Part shown: positions 25,033-34,113 of the stretch, in pieces | Layout: each line of letters starts with the position of its first letter | How positions within the stretch are numbered: the stretch's first letter is position 1 | Source: Nocardioides cavernae | GTDB lineage: Bacteria; Actinomycetota; Actinomycetes; Propionibacteriales; Nocardioidaceae | Direction of reading: 5' to 3' | NCBI RefSeq assembly: GCF_016907475.1 | Contig: NZ_JAFBCA010000001.1 | Location: 1,426,001 to 1,490,000, forward strand | Length of the DNA: 64,000 bases | Notes under the pieces: model-generated | The model's database searches: none | What the model was told of the DNA's origin: nothing | The model's input: only the letters and a program-made list of their open reading frames with translations | Position numbers and translations under genes: made by a program

Positions 25033-26400
25033 ATGACCATCGCCCAGACCAGCCCCGCAGCCGTACCGTTCGCGGAGCTGGACGCACTCACGATCGGCAC
25101 CGTCGCGGTGCCCGGCGACAGGGCGTACGACGCCCTCGTCTCGCCGTGGAACCTCGCCGTCCCGGTCCAGCCGGCCGCCGTCCTGGCCGCCTTCGACGCC
25201 CAGGACGTCGTCGAGGCCGTGCAGTTCGCGGCCCGCCACGGCCTCCGCGTCACCCCGCAGGCCACCGGCCACGGCCCGATGGCGGAGCTGACCACCGAGC
25301 TGCTCGTCACCACCAAGGACCTCGACGAGGTGGTCATCCACCCTGAGGAGGGCTGGGCCCGCGCCGGAGCCGGCGTGAAGTGGCTGAAGGTCGTGGAGGC
25401 CGCCGCGCCGTACGGCCTGGCGCCGCTCTCGGGCTCGATCACCGACGTCGGGATCGTCGGCTACACCACCGGCGGTGGCCTCGGGCCGATGGCCCGCACC
25501 CACGGCCTCGCCATCGACAAGGTCCGCGCCATCGAGGTCGTCACCGGCGACGGCGTTCTCCGGCGCGCGACGCCGACCGAGCACCCGGAGCTCTTCTTCG
25601 CCCTGCGCGGCGCGAAGGGGATGCTCGGCATCGTCACGGCGATCGAGTTCGACCTGGTCGACCAGCCGAGCTTCTACGGCGGCTCGACGTGGTTCGACGG
25701 TGCGGACGCCCCGGCGGTCATCGACGCCTGGCGCACGTGGTCGGCGGAGCTGCCCGAGGAGGGCACCACGTCGTTCGCGCTCTTCCAGCTGCCCGACATG
25801 GAGGGCGTGCCGCCGATGCTCGCCGGTCGCCTGACGCTGTCCGTGCGCTTCGTCTGGACGGGCTCCGCCGAGGAGGGGGAGCGCTGGTTCGCCGCGATGC
25901 GGGCCGCTGCCCCGGCGATCCTCGACGACGTGGCCGACAAGCCCTACACCGCGATCGACTCGGTCCACACCGACCCGCTCGACCCGACCCCCGCCCACGA
26001 GGCGGCCGACGTGCTCGCCGAGTTCCCCGCGGAGGCCGCCGACGCGCTGCTCGCGCTCACCGGTCCCGGTGTCGTGTCGCCGCAGATCCTGGTGGAGGTA
26101 CGCCAGCTCGGCGGCGCCTACGCCCGGCCGGGTGAGCACCCGGCCGCCTTCGCCTCGCGCGACGCGGCGTACTCGCTGCTCGTCGTCGGGATCTCGGAGG
26201 TCCCGGGCGTGGAGGACCATGCCGCCGCGATCCTCGACGCGATGGCGCCGTGGGTGGGTGGGCACCGGCTGCCGAACTTCACGTTCACGCCGGAGGAGTA
26301 CGCCGACGCGTACGACGAGGTCACCCTCGCCCGGCTGCGACGGGCGCGGCGGACGTACGACCCGGCCGGCGTGCTGATGATCGGCGGCGTGCTGGCGTGA
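25033..26400 (+). CDS. FAD-dependent oxidoreductase, PCMH/BBE type (copy 2)
   Basis: 455 aa; ATG 25033 with GGAGGAAG upstream. Its domain order matches the preceding gene: PWNLAVPVQPAAVLA, RVTPQATGHGP, IVGYTTGGGLGPMARTHG and RGAKGMLGIVTAIEF for the FAD domain, and a berberine-bridge-like C-terminal end (RRTYDPAGVLMIGG). The two share many identical positions and probably arose by duplication. Its own three-box SARP promoter shows it is transcribed independently. Substrate unknown. A bidirectional terminator follows. Confidence 0.9.
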   Translation: MTIAQTSPAAVPFAELDALTIGTVAVPGDRAYDALVSPWNLAVPVQPAAVLAAFDAQDVVEAVQFAARHGLRVTPQATGHGPMAELTTELLVTTKDLDEVVIHPEEGWARAGAGVKWLKVVEAAAPYGLAPLSGSITDVGIVGYTTGGGLGPMARTHGLAIDKVRAIEVVTGDGVLRRATPTEHPELFFALRGAKGMLGIVTAIEFDLVDQPSFYGGSTWFDGADAPAVIDAWRTWSAELPEEGTTSFALFQLPDMEGVPPMLAGRLTLSVRFVWTGSAEEGERWFAAMRAAAPAILDDVADKPYTAIDSVHTDPLDPTPAHEAADVLAEFPAEAADALLALTGPGVVSPQILVEVRQLGGAYARPGEHPAAFASRDAAYSLLVVGISEVPGVEDHAAAILDAMAPWVGGHRLPNFTFTPEEYADAYDEVTLARLRRARRTYDPAGVLMIGGVLA

Positions 26401-26411
26401 AACCCCTACGA

Positions 26412-26442
26412 CCCGTGGCCCCCTGGTTGGTGGGGCCACGGG
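26412..26442. terminator. Bidirectional hairpin between convergent genes
   Basis: CCCGTGGCCCC and its exact complement flank a 9-base loop, between the convergent stops at 26400 and 26453. It probably terminates both transcripts. Confidence 0.8.
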
Positions 26443-26452
26443 CCGTTGGCGG

Positions 26453-26833
26453 TCAGTCGACCCACTCCAGCTCGAGGTCGTCGGTGATCTCGAGCTCCTG
26501 GTGCTCGCAGATCTCGCGGTCCGCGAAGTCGTGCCGGACGATCACCGTGCCGGCGGCATCGCGCACCTCGAACGAGCCGTCCCCGGCCACCAGGCACTGC
26601 CGCTCGCGGTCGGTGAACTGCGTGTCGAACCGGAACGCCGGGTCCAGGGCGGCCTCCCTGAACGGCTGGCCGTCCCCGTCGAGCACGACGACGCGCAGGT
26701 CGTCCCGGTCCGACGTGTTGGTGAGCAGCGCCGTGCCGTCGTCGCTCGCCTCGCCCCCGGTGCAGCCGACCAGCGCGCCCGAAAGCAGGCCGGCGAGCGC
26801 CAGCGCGGGGACGAGGCGGCGACGAACGGTCAT
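26453..26833 (-). CDS. Small lipoprotein
   Basis: 126 aa. The signal sequence RRRLVPALALAGLLSGALVG ends in a lipobox with Cys24 (ALVGC), so the product is a lipid-anchored extracellular protein. The ~100-residue mature domain has two further cysteines (RQCLVAG and REICEHQ) and a beta-strand pattern (LRVVVLDGDGQ; GTVIVRHDF), ending in an acidic stretch. No family recognised. It lies 12 bases downstream of the large putative metalloprotease gene, so it is probably in the same operon and could help its folding or localisation. Confidence 0.8.
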   Translation of the reverse strand: MTVRRRLVPALALAGLLSGALVGCTGGEASDDGTALLTNTSDRDDLRVVVLDGDGQPFREAALDPAFRFDTQFTDRERQCLVAGDGSFEVRDAAGTVIVRHDFADREICEHQELEITDDLELEWVD

Positions 26834-26845
26834 GACCTCATCCTC

Positions 26846-29800
26846 CTACTGCCGCACCTGTCCGTCGTTCCGCGCGGGTTCGAGCTCCGGAGCAGGCTCC
26901 GCCACCAGCCCACGTGCCAGGGCGGGGATGGGCCGGTCGAACCGCAACCCGAAGGCGAAGGTGTTCGGCTCGCCCGTGGTGGCGCCATCCGCCACGTCCG
27001 GCTCGGCGAGGCTCCAGGCCTCGGCGTCGACCAGGCGCAGCGCGTCCTTGGCCATCGCGGAGGTGGCTCCAGCGCCGTAGAACAGCGTGAACGTCACGGA
27101 CTCGCCCGGGTCGATCTCCGGCAGCTGTACGTCGAACAGCGTGCCGTGGTCGTCCGGTCCGAAGTCCTCGAAGAGGCCACGGGCCCCCAGGTCGGTCGCG
27201 GCGTCCCGCGGGTCGGGGCTGGCGAACCCGTCGTTGGTTGCGTTCACCACCTCTGCGGGCAGCTGCCCGCCCTTGGCCCCGATCGTGACGTACTCGCTGA
27301 ACGCGGTGGGCTCGACGTCCCAGTCCATGACCCGGCGGTAGGTGGGCGTGAGCGGGCCGTAGTCGTAGAACCCGAGCAGCTCGCCGAGCGCCGTGGTGTT
27401 GTTGGTGATGGTGACGTCGACCTGGAACAGGTTCGCCGTCTCCCGGGCGACGGAGAAGTCGTGCTCGACCACGAAGGGGGAACCGGCGCCTGCGCCGACC
27501 TCCGAGGTGCCCGACGCGGAGTCGAACGCCGCGTTGCGGAGGGTGAGGTCCTGGGTGCCGCCCCAGTCCGCGTTGGCCCAGCCGCCGACGCCGGCGTCCA
27601 CGTCCGCGATGCCCCATCCTTCGCACACGCAACCCGGTGCCAGCGCGTCGGCGTTGGTCGGCACCCACCGCAGTCCGACCGTCGTCGTCCCGGTGCCGGA
27701 CGAGGCGTCGTAACCGGGGACGTTCAGGTGACCCTCGGCGTGCACGCCCATCCGGATCAGCCCGTTGGTGATGGTGGTGTCGACGCGGTCGCCGACCGCG
27801 ACGTTCAGCGACCCGCTCGCGCTGCCGTGGAAGTCGGGGTTCGACACCACGATGCTCACGCCCTTGCAGGTGTCGGGGTCGTACTCGATGACCCAGTCGT
27901 CCCCGTCCGGGACGGGCGTGGCGCAGGTCGGGGGAGCCGTCGTCGGGTCAAGGTCGTAGTCGGTGAGCGGGAACGCCCCGATCGAGACGTCGCCCTCGTC
28001 CATGGACGGAGACAGCCGGATCACGCTGCGCTGGTCGAGGTCGACGTCGACCTCGATGAAGGTCGCGCCCCCGGCTCCCAGCGACACGGGGACGCTGGCG
28101 CTGTCGCCGTTGCCGAGGCTGAGGCTCGTCTCCACCGGCCGTCGCCCGGACGAGGCATACGGTGCGTCGTTCGAGTTGTCAACGAGCTCGCCGCGCCAGT
28201 TGTCCGTCACTGCGCGGTCCACCCGGCCGGGGATGTCGATGTCCAGCATGTAGAGGTCGCGCCACATCAGGTCGCCGAGCGGCGAGATGGCGGTGGCGAG
28301 CTCGTCGCGGACCTTGCCGCTGTCGTCGATCGACTCCCAGAGCTCGCGCACGCCGTCCGCACCGTCCTGCGCCTCGATCCACTCGATGACGGGGAAGGCG
28401 CCGTACTGCCGGTTGGTGGACGAGTCCCAGGCGAGCAGGTCGCGCTGCGGCTCCTCGAGGAACAGGTCGATGTTGCGGTAGTACTCGGTCTTGTCGGAGT
28501 CGTTGTAGTCACTCGGGTACGCCGCCACCAGCTGGTGGCTCGCCCACTCGGCCGAGGCCTCGAGCATCCACGTGATGTCCTGGAACTCCAGGGTGTCGCG
28601 CGGGTCGAGCACGTCGATGGCGTTGAGGTACTCGTACTCGTACTGGTGGAACAGCTCGTGACCCGCGGTTGCCGCCAGGTCGGCGTCGTCGCGGTTGAGG
28701 AAGATCTGCTTGACGTAGGGCAGCGAGACTGCACGTCCCTGATATCCGCCCTGCGCCATGTAGGCGTCTACCCGGGAGATGGACTGCCAGGAGCGGGAGT
28801 CGAAGTAGGACTGCGCGTTCGCCAAGCCCGCTGCGGCCTCGGCCACCTCGGCCGGAACGTCCCCCTTGGGCTCGCTGTAGTCCTCGCTGTCCCACCACAG
28901 CGTGACCTCGCCGACCTTGCCGACGCAGTCGTAGCCGTCATTGAGCAGGCTCCGCAGGCGGCTGCAGTCGGGGTCGGACACGTCGTCGGTGCTGGCGAGC
29001 TCGAGGGTGCTGGGGCCAGCGGCGCGGGCCATGGGCTGCGCCGGGACCTCGTCCACCGGGGTCAGCATCGCGTCCAGCCGGGCACGCGCGCCGGTGGACA
29101 TCAGGTGCCGGTGCTGGAGCACCAGCCACGTCCACGAGGAGACCTCGTCGGGGAGCTGGCCGAGGTAGCGGGGGTTCAGCTCGGGCTGGCCCAGCACGGC
29201 GTACATCGACTGCAGCACGTAGGTGTCGACGTCGATTCGGCCCGCCCGGTAGTCCAGGTCGAGTCGGCGCAACGGACCTCCCGAGTTGTCGACGACGACG
29301 GGGATCAGGTCGCGCGCGGTGTTGCCGGCGGCGTCGACGGCCTCCACGGCCAGCGGCTGCTCGCCGTTGGGCAGGCCGGAGGTGTCGACCACGACCGAGA
29401 ACGGCGCCTGCTCGTCGGTGCCGACGAGGCGACCGCCGAGGGTGACCGTCACGGCGGCGACGGCGGTGTCGTCGGCCGCGTCCACGTCGACGATCACGTC
29501 ACCGAACACGCTCTCGCCGAACGTGGGCGCGGTGATCTTGACGGTGGGCGCGGTGGTGTCATCGGTCTCGCTGCCCTCGTAGGTCAGCTCGAGGGTGGGC
29601 GCGCCGGCCGTGCCCGGCGCCGCGAACAGCGCGCGGGCGGGGAGCCCGGACACGGCGAGAGAGGACGTGCTCCCTCCGAGCAGCGACTCGACGGCCGGGA
29701 GGGCGTCGAGGACGACCGCACCGGGAGAAGCGACGGAGGTGGTCGCCGCGGGTGAATCCACCGATGGCGCCGTCTCGGAGAGGACAGTGCCCTGCGGTGC

Positions 29801-30235
29801 CTCGGTCGTCGTCGCGAAGACCGCCAGGTCGGTGGGGGACGGCACCTCGGACACCGTCATGCGGAGCTTGGCCGCCACCAGCGAGCTGTTCGCGGGAGGG
29901 GGCGGGAGCTGGACGTCGAGCACGGCCGTGTAGGCGAACCGGCAGTGACCGGGCGCAGCCCCGTCCTTCAGCCCTGCAGCGAGCTTCCCCGCCGGGACGC
30001 TCGGGCCGAGCTCCGACGGAGGCGCCGGGCGCCCGGCGTTGGGGCAGGGCTTGTCGGGCTTCTTGGTCTTGCCGGCGGGCACGGCGACCGTCCCGCCCTG
30101 GTTGATCGGTGCCGTGACCACGGTCGTCTGGGCGCTGGCCGGGGCCGTCGCCGCCAGGCTGGCCACCCCGAGTCCCAAGGTCACGATCACGCCGAAGGCC
30201 CGCCTTGAGCGGGCACCACGATTCCTTCCGAGCAT
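26846..30235 (-). CDS. Large secreted putative zinc metalloprotease (gluzincin)
   Basis: 1129 aa, ATG 30235 with GGGGGACG upstream; a TAGCGT -10 lies further up. A signal peptide (AFGVIVTLGLGVASLAATAP, cut near ASA) begins the protein. An N-terminal beta region is followed by a Big-type Ig domain (APTVKITAPTFGESVFGDV; NGEQPLAVEAVDAAGNTA). The central domain contains HELFH at 526-530 and, 33 residues beyond the HExxH, E563 in EASAEWASHQ. This is the HExxH...E arrangement of gluzincins. Beta-sandwich domains fill the C-terminal half, with a cysteine pair in APGCVCEG. No anchor is seen. Likely an extracellular protease or adhesin; the family is not firmly identified. Confidence 0.7.
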   Translation of the reverse strand: MLGRNRGARSRRAFGVIVTLGLGVASLAATAPASAQTTVVTAPINQGGTVAVPAGKTKKPDKPCPNAGRPAPPSELGPSVPAGKLAAGLKDGAAPGHCRFAYTAVLDVQLPPPPANSSLVAAKLRMTVSEVPSPTDLAVFATTTEAPQGTVLSETAPSVDSPAATTSVASPGAVVLDALPAVESLLGGSTSSLAVSGLPARALFAAPGTAGAPTLELTYEGSETDDTTAPTVKITAPTFGESVFGDVIVDVDAADDTAVAAVTVTLGGRLVGTDEQAPFSVVVDTSGLPNGEQPLAVEAVDAAGNTARDLIPVVVDNSGGPLRRLDLDYRAGRIDVDTYVLQSMYAVLGQPELNPRYLGQLPDEVSSWTWLVLQHRHLMSTGARARLDAMLTPVDEVPAQPMARAAGPSTLELASTDDVSDPDCSRLRSLLNDGYDCVGKVGEVTLWWDSEDYSEPKGDVPAEVAEAAAGLANAQSYFDSRSWQSISRVDAYMAQGGYQGRAVSLPYVKQIFLNRDDADLAATAGHELFHQYEYEYLNAIDVLDPRDTLEFQDITWMLEASAEWASHQLVAAYPSDYNDSDKTEYYRNIDLFLEEPQRDLLAWDSSTNRQYGAFPVIEWIEAQDGADGVRELWESIDDSGKVRDELATAISPLGDLMWRDLYMLDIDIPGRVDRAVTDNWRGELVDNSNDAPYASSGRRPVETSLSLGNGDSASVPVSLGAGGATFIEVDVDLDQRSVIRLSPSMDEGDVSIGAFPLTDYDLDPTTAPPTCATPVPDGDDWVIEYDPDTCKGVSIVVSNPDFHGSASGSLNVAVGDRVDTTITNGLIRMGVHAEGHLNVPGYDASSGTGTTTVGLRWVPTNADALAPGCVCEGWGIADVDAGVGGWANADWGGTQDLTLRNAAFDSASGTSEVGAGAGSPFVVEHDFSVARETANLFQVDVTITNNTTALGELLGFYDYGPLTPTYRRVMDWDVEPTAFSEYVTIGAKGGQLPAEVVNATNDGFASPDPRDAATDLGARGLFEDFGPDDHGTLFDVQLPEIDPGESVTFTLFYGAGATSAMAKDALRLVDAEAWSLAEPDVADGATTGEPNTFAFGLRFDRPIPALARGLVAEPAPELEPARNDGQVRQ

Positions 30236-30375
30236 GCTGACGTCCCCCGTCTTTGCTGGATGTTGCCGCGACGCTAGGGGTCCTCCACAGGTGCCGCCAG
30301 TGGTTCGCGCATTCCTTTACCGTTCCGGCTCCCCTGCGGCTCGTGGCCCCAGGTTGGTGGCGGCCAGGAGTCGTG

Positions 30376-30564
30376 TCACGCGCCCAGCGCGTCGAGGCCG
30401 TAGTAGACGGCGAAGGCCGGCCAGACGAGGCCCTCCAGGATGGCGAGCAGGTGCTGCCAGAGGCCGTCCGCCTCCATCCAGAAGTAGACCCAGGCGCCGA
30501 AGATGCCGAGACCGTAGATGGCGTTGCCGGCCTGACCGGAGGCCGTGCTGGTGCGATCGCTCAT
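30376..30564 (-). CDS. Small two-helix membrane protein
   Basis: 62 aa; ATG 30564 is chosen because GAAGGGAG precedes it by about seven bases. A polar start (MSDRTSTASGQAGN) is followed by a helix (IYGLGIFGAWVYFWM) and a second one (LLAILEGLVWPAFAVYYGLDAL). Aromatic-rich, so probably membrane embedded. Conserved small proteins of this kind are frequent in actinobacteria, with no assigned role. It is divergent from the LAL regulator at 30654, with 89 bases between them. Confidence 0.7.
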   Translation of the reverse strand: MSDRTSTASGQAGNAIYGLGIFGAWVYFWMEADGLWQHLLAILEGLVWPAFAVYYGLDALGA

Positions 30565-30641
30565 GGTGGTGCTCCCTTCGCCGGCCACGCTAGGCCGGGG
30601 GACGACCTGCCCGGCAGGGTCCTTCGGCCCGTCCCCGCCAC

Positions 30642-30653
30642 TAACCTGACGCC
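30642..30653 (+). promoter_or_regulatory. Leaderless -10 of the LAL regulator
   Basis: TAACCT at 30642-30647 is followed by six bases and ATG 30654, giving a leaderless transcript. Confidence 0.55.
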
Positions 30654-33320
30654 ATGGCGGTGCTCGGCACGAAGCTGCGCGTCCCGCTGTCGCGCCGGCA
30701 GCTCGTGGACCGCAGCCGCCTCACGGACCGGCTGCCCACTGGCCGTGGCCAGATGCCGCGGCTGGTGCTGGTGGCGGCGCCGGCCGGGTCCGGGAAGACG
30801 ACGCTGCTGACCCAGTGGCTGGCGGCCGGTGACGTCCGGACCGCCTGGCTGTCGCTCGACGTCGCAGACGACGACCTGCGGCGGTTCCTCACGCACCTCG
30901 TGGCGTCCGTCCGCGTCGCCAGCCCGGAGGTCGGCGTTGAGGAGACGGCGCTGCTCGAGGACGAGCGGACGGTGCGGGCGGAGGACGTGCTGGCCGTCCT
31001 GGTCGACGAGCTCGACGCGCTGTCCGGACCGACGGTCATCGCGCTCGACGACTACCACGTGATCGACGGCGCCGAGGTGCACGAGGCGGTCGCCTTCCTG
31101 CTCGACAACCTGCCACCGCAGGTCAGCGTGGCGATGACGACGCGGGCCGATCCGCCGCTGGCCCTGTCGCGGCTCCGGGCCCGCGGGGAGCTGCTCGAGG
31201 TCAGGGCTGCCGACCTTCGGTTCACCACCGCCGAGGCGACGGCGTTCCTCAACGACGTCATGGGTCTCGGCCTGGAGCCGGAGCACGTCGCCGCGCTCGA
31301 GCGCCGGACCGAGGGCTGGGCCACCGGACTGCAGCTCGCCGCCCTCTCCGCTGCCGGCACCGCCGACCCGGACGGGTTCGTCGACGCGTTCGCCGGCAGC
31401 CACCGGTTCGTCCTCGACTACCTCGTCGACGAGGTGCTCGCCGGCCAGCCCGCCGACGTCCGGTCGTTCCTGCTCGACACCTCCGTCCTCGACGACCTCT
31501 GCGGGCCGCTGTGCGACGCGGTCACCGGTCGCTCCGACGGGCAGCAGGTGCTGGAGGCGCTCGAGCGGGCCAACCTCTTCGTGGTCCCGCTCGACGACGA
31601 GCGGCAGTGGTGGCGCTACCACCACCTCTTCGGCGAGGCGCTGCGCGCGCGACTCACGGCCGGGGGCGCCGAGCACGTCGGGCGCCTGCACCAGCACGCC
31701 GCCGACTGGTACGCCGAGCACGACCGCCTGCCCGACGCCGTCCGGCACGCCCTCGCCGGCGGCTACGTCCACCAGGCCGCCGACCTGGTGGAGCTCGCCG
31801 TGCCCGGGATGCGTCAGCGCCGCGAGGACCGGGCGATGCGCGAGTGGCTGCGGGCCCTGCCGGAGGACGTCGTACGACACCGCCCGCTGCTGGCGATGCA
31901 CCTCGCGTGGGCGCGGCTCTCCGAGGGCGACCTCGACGGGCTCGACCGGTGGCTCGACGTCGCCGAGGCAGCGTTGGAGTCGCAGGAGGCGCCCCCGCCG
32001 TCGACGGGCCCGGCGACCGCGAGGGCAGCTCGCGACCAGGACCTGGCCACCCTGCCGGCGATGGTCGAGGTCTACCGGGCGACCGTCGCCCAGGCCCGCG
32101 GCGACGTCGCCGCGACGACGGCCCACGCGAGCCGGGCCCGCGACCTCGTCGGGCCCGACGACCACTTCGTGCTCGGGGCGTCGTCGGGCTTCCTCGGGCT
32201 GGCGGCCTGGGCCGCCGGGGACCTGGCGGCCGCCGCCGACACGTTCGGCGAGGCGGCGAACCACATCCGGGCCGCGGGGAACGTCGCCGACGGGCTCGGG
32301 ATGACCGTCGTGCTGGCCGAGATCGTTCGCGGGCGAGGTCGGCCCGACGAGGCGAGGCGCCTCCTCGAGCACGCGCTCGCGGCCGCGGAGTCGACCCCGG
32401 GCCCGCCGCTGTCGACGACCGGCGACCTGCACGTGGCGCTCGCCGAGGTGCTGGTCGAGCAGGGGTCGCTGGCCGAGGCCGAGTCGCACCTGCGGACGGT
32501 CGTGGAGCTGGGTGAGCGGGCGTCGCTGATCGAGAACCGGCACCGCGTCCACGTCGCGCGAGCCGCGCTGCTCCGGGCGCGCGGCGACCTCGACGCGGCC
32601 GTTACTGCGCTGGGCGAGGCGCAGGCGCTCCTCCTGCCCGGGTACTTCCCCGACGTGCGCCCGATCCCCGCATTGGGGGCGCGGATCCGCATCGCTCAGG
32701 ATCGGCTCGACGACGCCCGCACGTGGGCGTCCGAGCACCGCGTCGACCTCGGCGACGCCACCTACCTCGGGGAGGTCGACCGGTTGACCCTCGCCCGGCT
32801 GCTGGTGGCGGAGGTCGATCGTCTCGACGACGTCGTCGCCGCGACCGAGCGGATCGCGACCGAGGCCGGGGCCGCCGGGCGCGGAGGCAGCGTGGTCGAC
32901 GCGCACGTCGTACGAGCCCTCGCCCACCACGCGAAGGGTGACCGCGACGCAGCCCTCTCGGCGTTGGGGGAGGCGCTCGAGCGCGGGGTGCCGGCCGGGT
33001 ATCGCCGGCTCTACCTCGACGAGGGTGCGGCGATGGTCGAGCTGCTGGCGGCGCACGGGGGCGAGCACGCGACCACCGTGCTCGCGGCTGCCGCGCGGGA
33101 GGAGCCCCCGCCCCGGTCGCCGCAGCCCGACGGGCTCAGCGAGCGCGAGCTGGAGGTGCTGCGCCTCCTCGCCACAGAGCTGACCGGACCCGAGATCGCG
33201 CAGCGGCTCTTCGTCTCGCTCAACACCCTGCGCACCCATACCAAGCACATCTTCACCAAGCTCGACGTCAACACCCGCCGGGCAGCCGTACGACGGGCTG
33301 CCGAGCGCGAGCTCCTCTGA
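30654..33320 (+). CDS. LAL/MalT-type LuxR regulator
   Basis: 888 aa. An N-terminal P-loop (APAGSGKTTLL, residues 42-52) and Walker B (TVIALDDYH) define a STAND-type ATPase as in MalT. Next come GWATGLQLAAL and a long TPR-like helical middle (residues about 340-800). The C-terminal LuxR HTH is LSERELEVLRLLATELTGPE, followed by AQRLFVSLNTLRTHTKHIFT. LAL regulators are activated by ligand plus ATP and oligomerise on DNA. It has a leaderless promoter and is followed by an operon (33430 on) whose promoter carries two dyads, its most likely target. Confidence 0.93.
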   Translation: MAVLGTKLRVPLSRRQLVDRSRLTDRLPTGRGQMPRLVLVAAPAGSGKTTLLTQWLAAGDVRTAWLSLDVADDDLRRFLTHLVASVRVASPEVGVEETALLEDERTVRAEDVLAVLVDELDALSGPTVIALDDYHVIDGAEVHEAVAFLLDNLPPQVSVAMTTRADPPLALSRLRARGELLEVRAADLRFTTAEATAFLNDVMGLGLEPEHVAALERRTEGWATGLQLAALSAAGTADPDGFVDAFAGSHRFVLDYLVDEVLAGQPADVRSFLLDTSVLDDLCGPLCDAVTGRSDGQQVLEALERANLFVVPLDDERQWWRYHHLFGEALRARLTAGGAEHVGRLHQHAADWYAEHDRLPDAVRHALAGGYVHQAADLVELAVPGMRQRREDRAMREWLRALPEDVVRHRPLLAMHLAWARLSEGDLDGLDRWLDVAEAALESQEAPPPSTGPATARAARDQDLATLPAMVEVYRATVAQARGDVAATTAHASRARDLVGPDDHFVLGASSGFLGLAAWAAGDLAAAADTFGEAANHIRAAGNVADGLGMTVVLAEIVRGRGRPDEARRLLEHALAAAESTPGPPLSTTGDLHVALAEVLVEQGSLAEAESHLRTVVELGERASLIENRHRVHVARAALLRARGDLDAAVTALGEAQALLLPGYFPDVRPIPALGARIRIAQDRLDDARTWASEHRVDLGDATYLGEVDRLTLARLLVAEVDRLDDVVAATERIATEAGAAGRGGSVVDAHVVRALAHHAKGDRDAALSALGEALERGVPAGYRRLYLDEGAAMVELLAAHGGEHATTVLAAAAREEPPPRSPQPDGLSERELEVLRLLATELTGPEIAQRLFVSLNTLRTHTKHIFTKLDVNTRRAAVRRAAERELL

Positions 33321-33336
33321 GGGATCACCACCCGAG

Positions 33337-33381
33337 TCACATCGTCATGTGATGTGGGGTCACCCCATCGCTTCCTAGCGT
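33337..33381 (+). promoter_or_regulatory. Double-dyad promoter of the 33430 operon
   Basis: TCACAT-cgtc-ATGTGA (33337-33352) and GGGGT-c-ACCCC (33356-33366) are two perfect inverted repeats placed over the expected -35 of a TAGCGT -10 (33376-33381). The leader to ATG 33430 is about 40 bases. The flanking LAL regulator or a repressor could bind here. Confidence 0.55.
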
Positions 33382-33429
33382 CCTGGACATCGCCGGAACC
33401 TCCGGCCACCACGAGTCCAGGAGCCCACC

Positions 33430-34113
33430 ATGAACGTCACCAGTAGCGGCCTGACCAAGGCCGCCGGCGTCGCCGCCGCGGTCGCCGGGAGCATCTTCAT
33501 CGCCGTCCAGGTCAACCACCCCGCCGAGGCCGCCTTCGACACCGAGACCACCGAGTGGGTCGTGCGGTGCACCGCCAAGGCCCTGATGGCGGTGCTCGCC
33601 CTCGCGGGCATCACCGGCATGTACCTCCGCCAGCACCGGCAGGCCGGGCCGCTCGGGCTCGTCGGCTACGCCGTCTTCGCGCTCGGCTACCTGACGCTGC
33701 TCAGCGTCGAGGTCATCGCTGCCGCGGTCCTCCCGACGCTGCTCGACAGCGACCCGGTCTACGTCATGGACGTCGTGAGCGCCGCCGCCGGAGGCACCCC
33801 GGACGGTGACATCGGCGGCATGCAGGTCGTCCTCAACATCGCCGGCGCCGGCTACATCCTCGGCGGTCTGCTCTTCGGCATCGCCCTCTTCCGCACGGGC
33901 ATCCTGCCCCGCTGGGCCTCGGCGCTGCTCGCCGTCAGCACCGTCAGCACCGCAGCTCTCGCCTTCCTGCCTGGGGCCTTCAACCGGCCGTTCGCCGTTC
34001 CCGAGGGCATCGCGCTGATCGGCCTGGGCGTCGCCCTGTGGCGCAACCCCGTCGACGTCCACGCCCGCACCGCCGAGCCCGCCGCAGCGGTGCTCTCGCC
34101 CTCGGTCCGATGA
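33430..34113 (+). CDS. Membrane protein, DUF4386-like
   Basis: 227 aa with six hydrophobic helices (GVAAAVAGSIFIAVQV, LMAVLALAGITGMYL, LGLVGYAVFALGYLTLLSV, IAGAGYILGGLLFGIALF, ALLAVSTVSTAALAFLP, GIALIGLGVALW). The layout resembles small DUF4386-type membrane proteins, but the match is by general appearance only. First gene of a coupled operon (ATGA overlap with 34110) driven by the double-dyad promoter after the LAL regulator. Role unknown. Confidence 0.7.
   Translation: MNVTSSGLTKAAGVAAAVAGSIFIAVQVNHPAEAAFDTETTEWVVRCTAKALMAVLALAGITGMYLRQHRQAGPLGLVGYAVFALGYLTLLSVEVIAAAVLPTLLDSDPVYVMDVVSAAAGGTPDGDIGGMQVVLNIAGAGYILGGLLFGIALFRTGILPRWASALLAVSTVSTAALAFLPGAFNRPFAVPEGIALIGLGVALWRNPVDVHARTAEPAAAVLSPSVR

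Noticed and set aside
26501..29755. 1084-codon open frame on the plus strand
   Set aside because: It lies antisense to the 1129-aa secreted gene, has Arg/Val/Gly/His-rich composition and no start signal. It results from GC-rich codon bias.
30561..33248. 895-codon open frame on the minus strand
   Set aside because: Antisense to the LAL regulator, which has ATPase and LuxR motifs; this frame has none and is Arg/Val/Gly rich.
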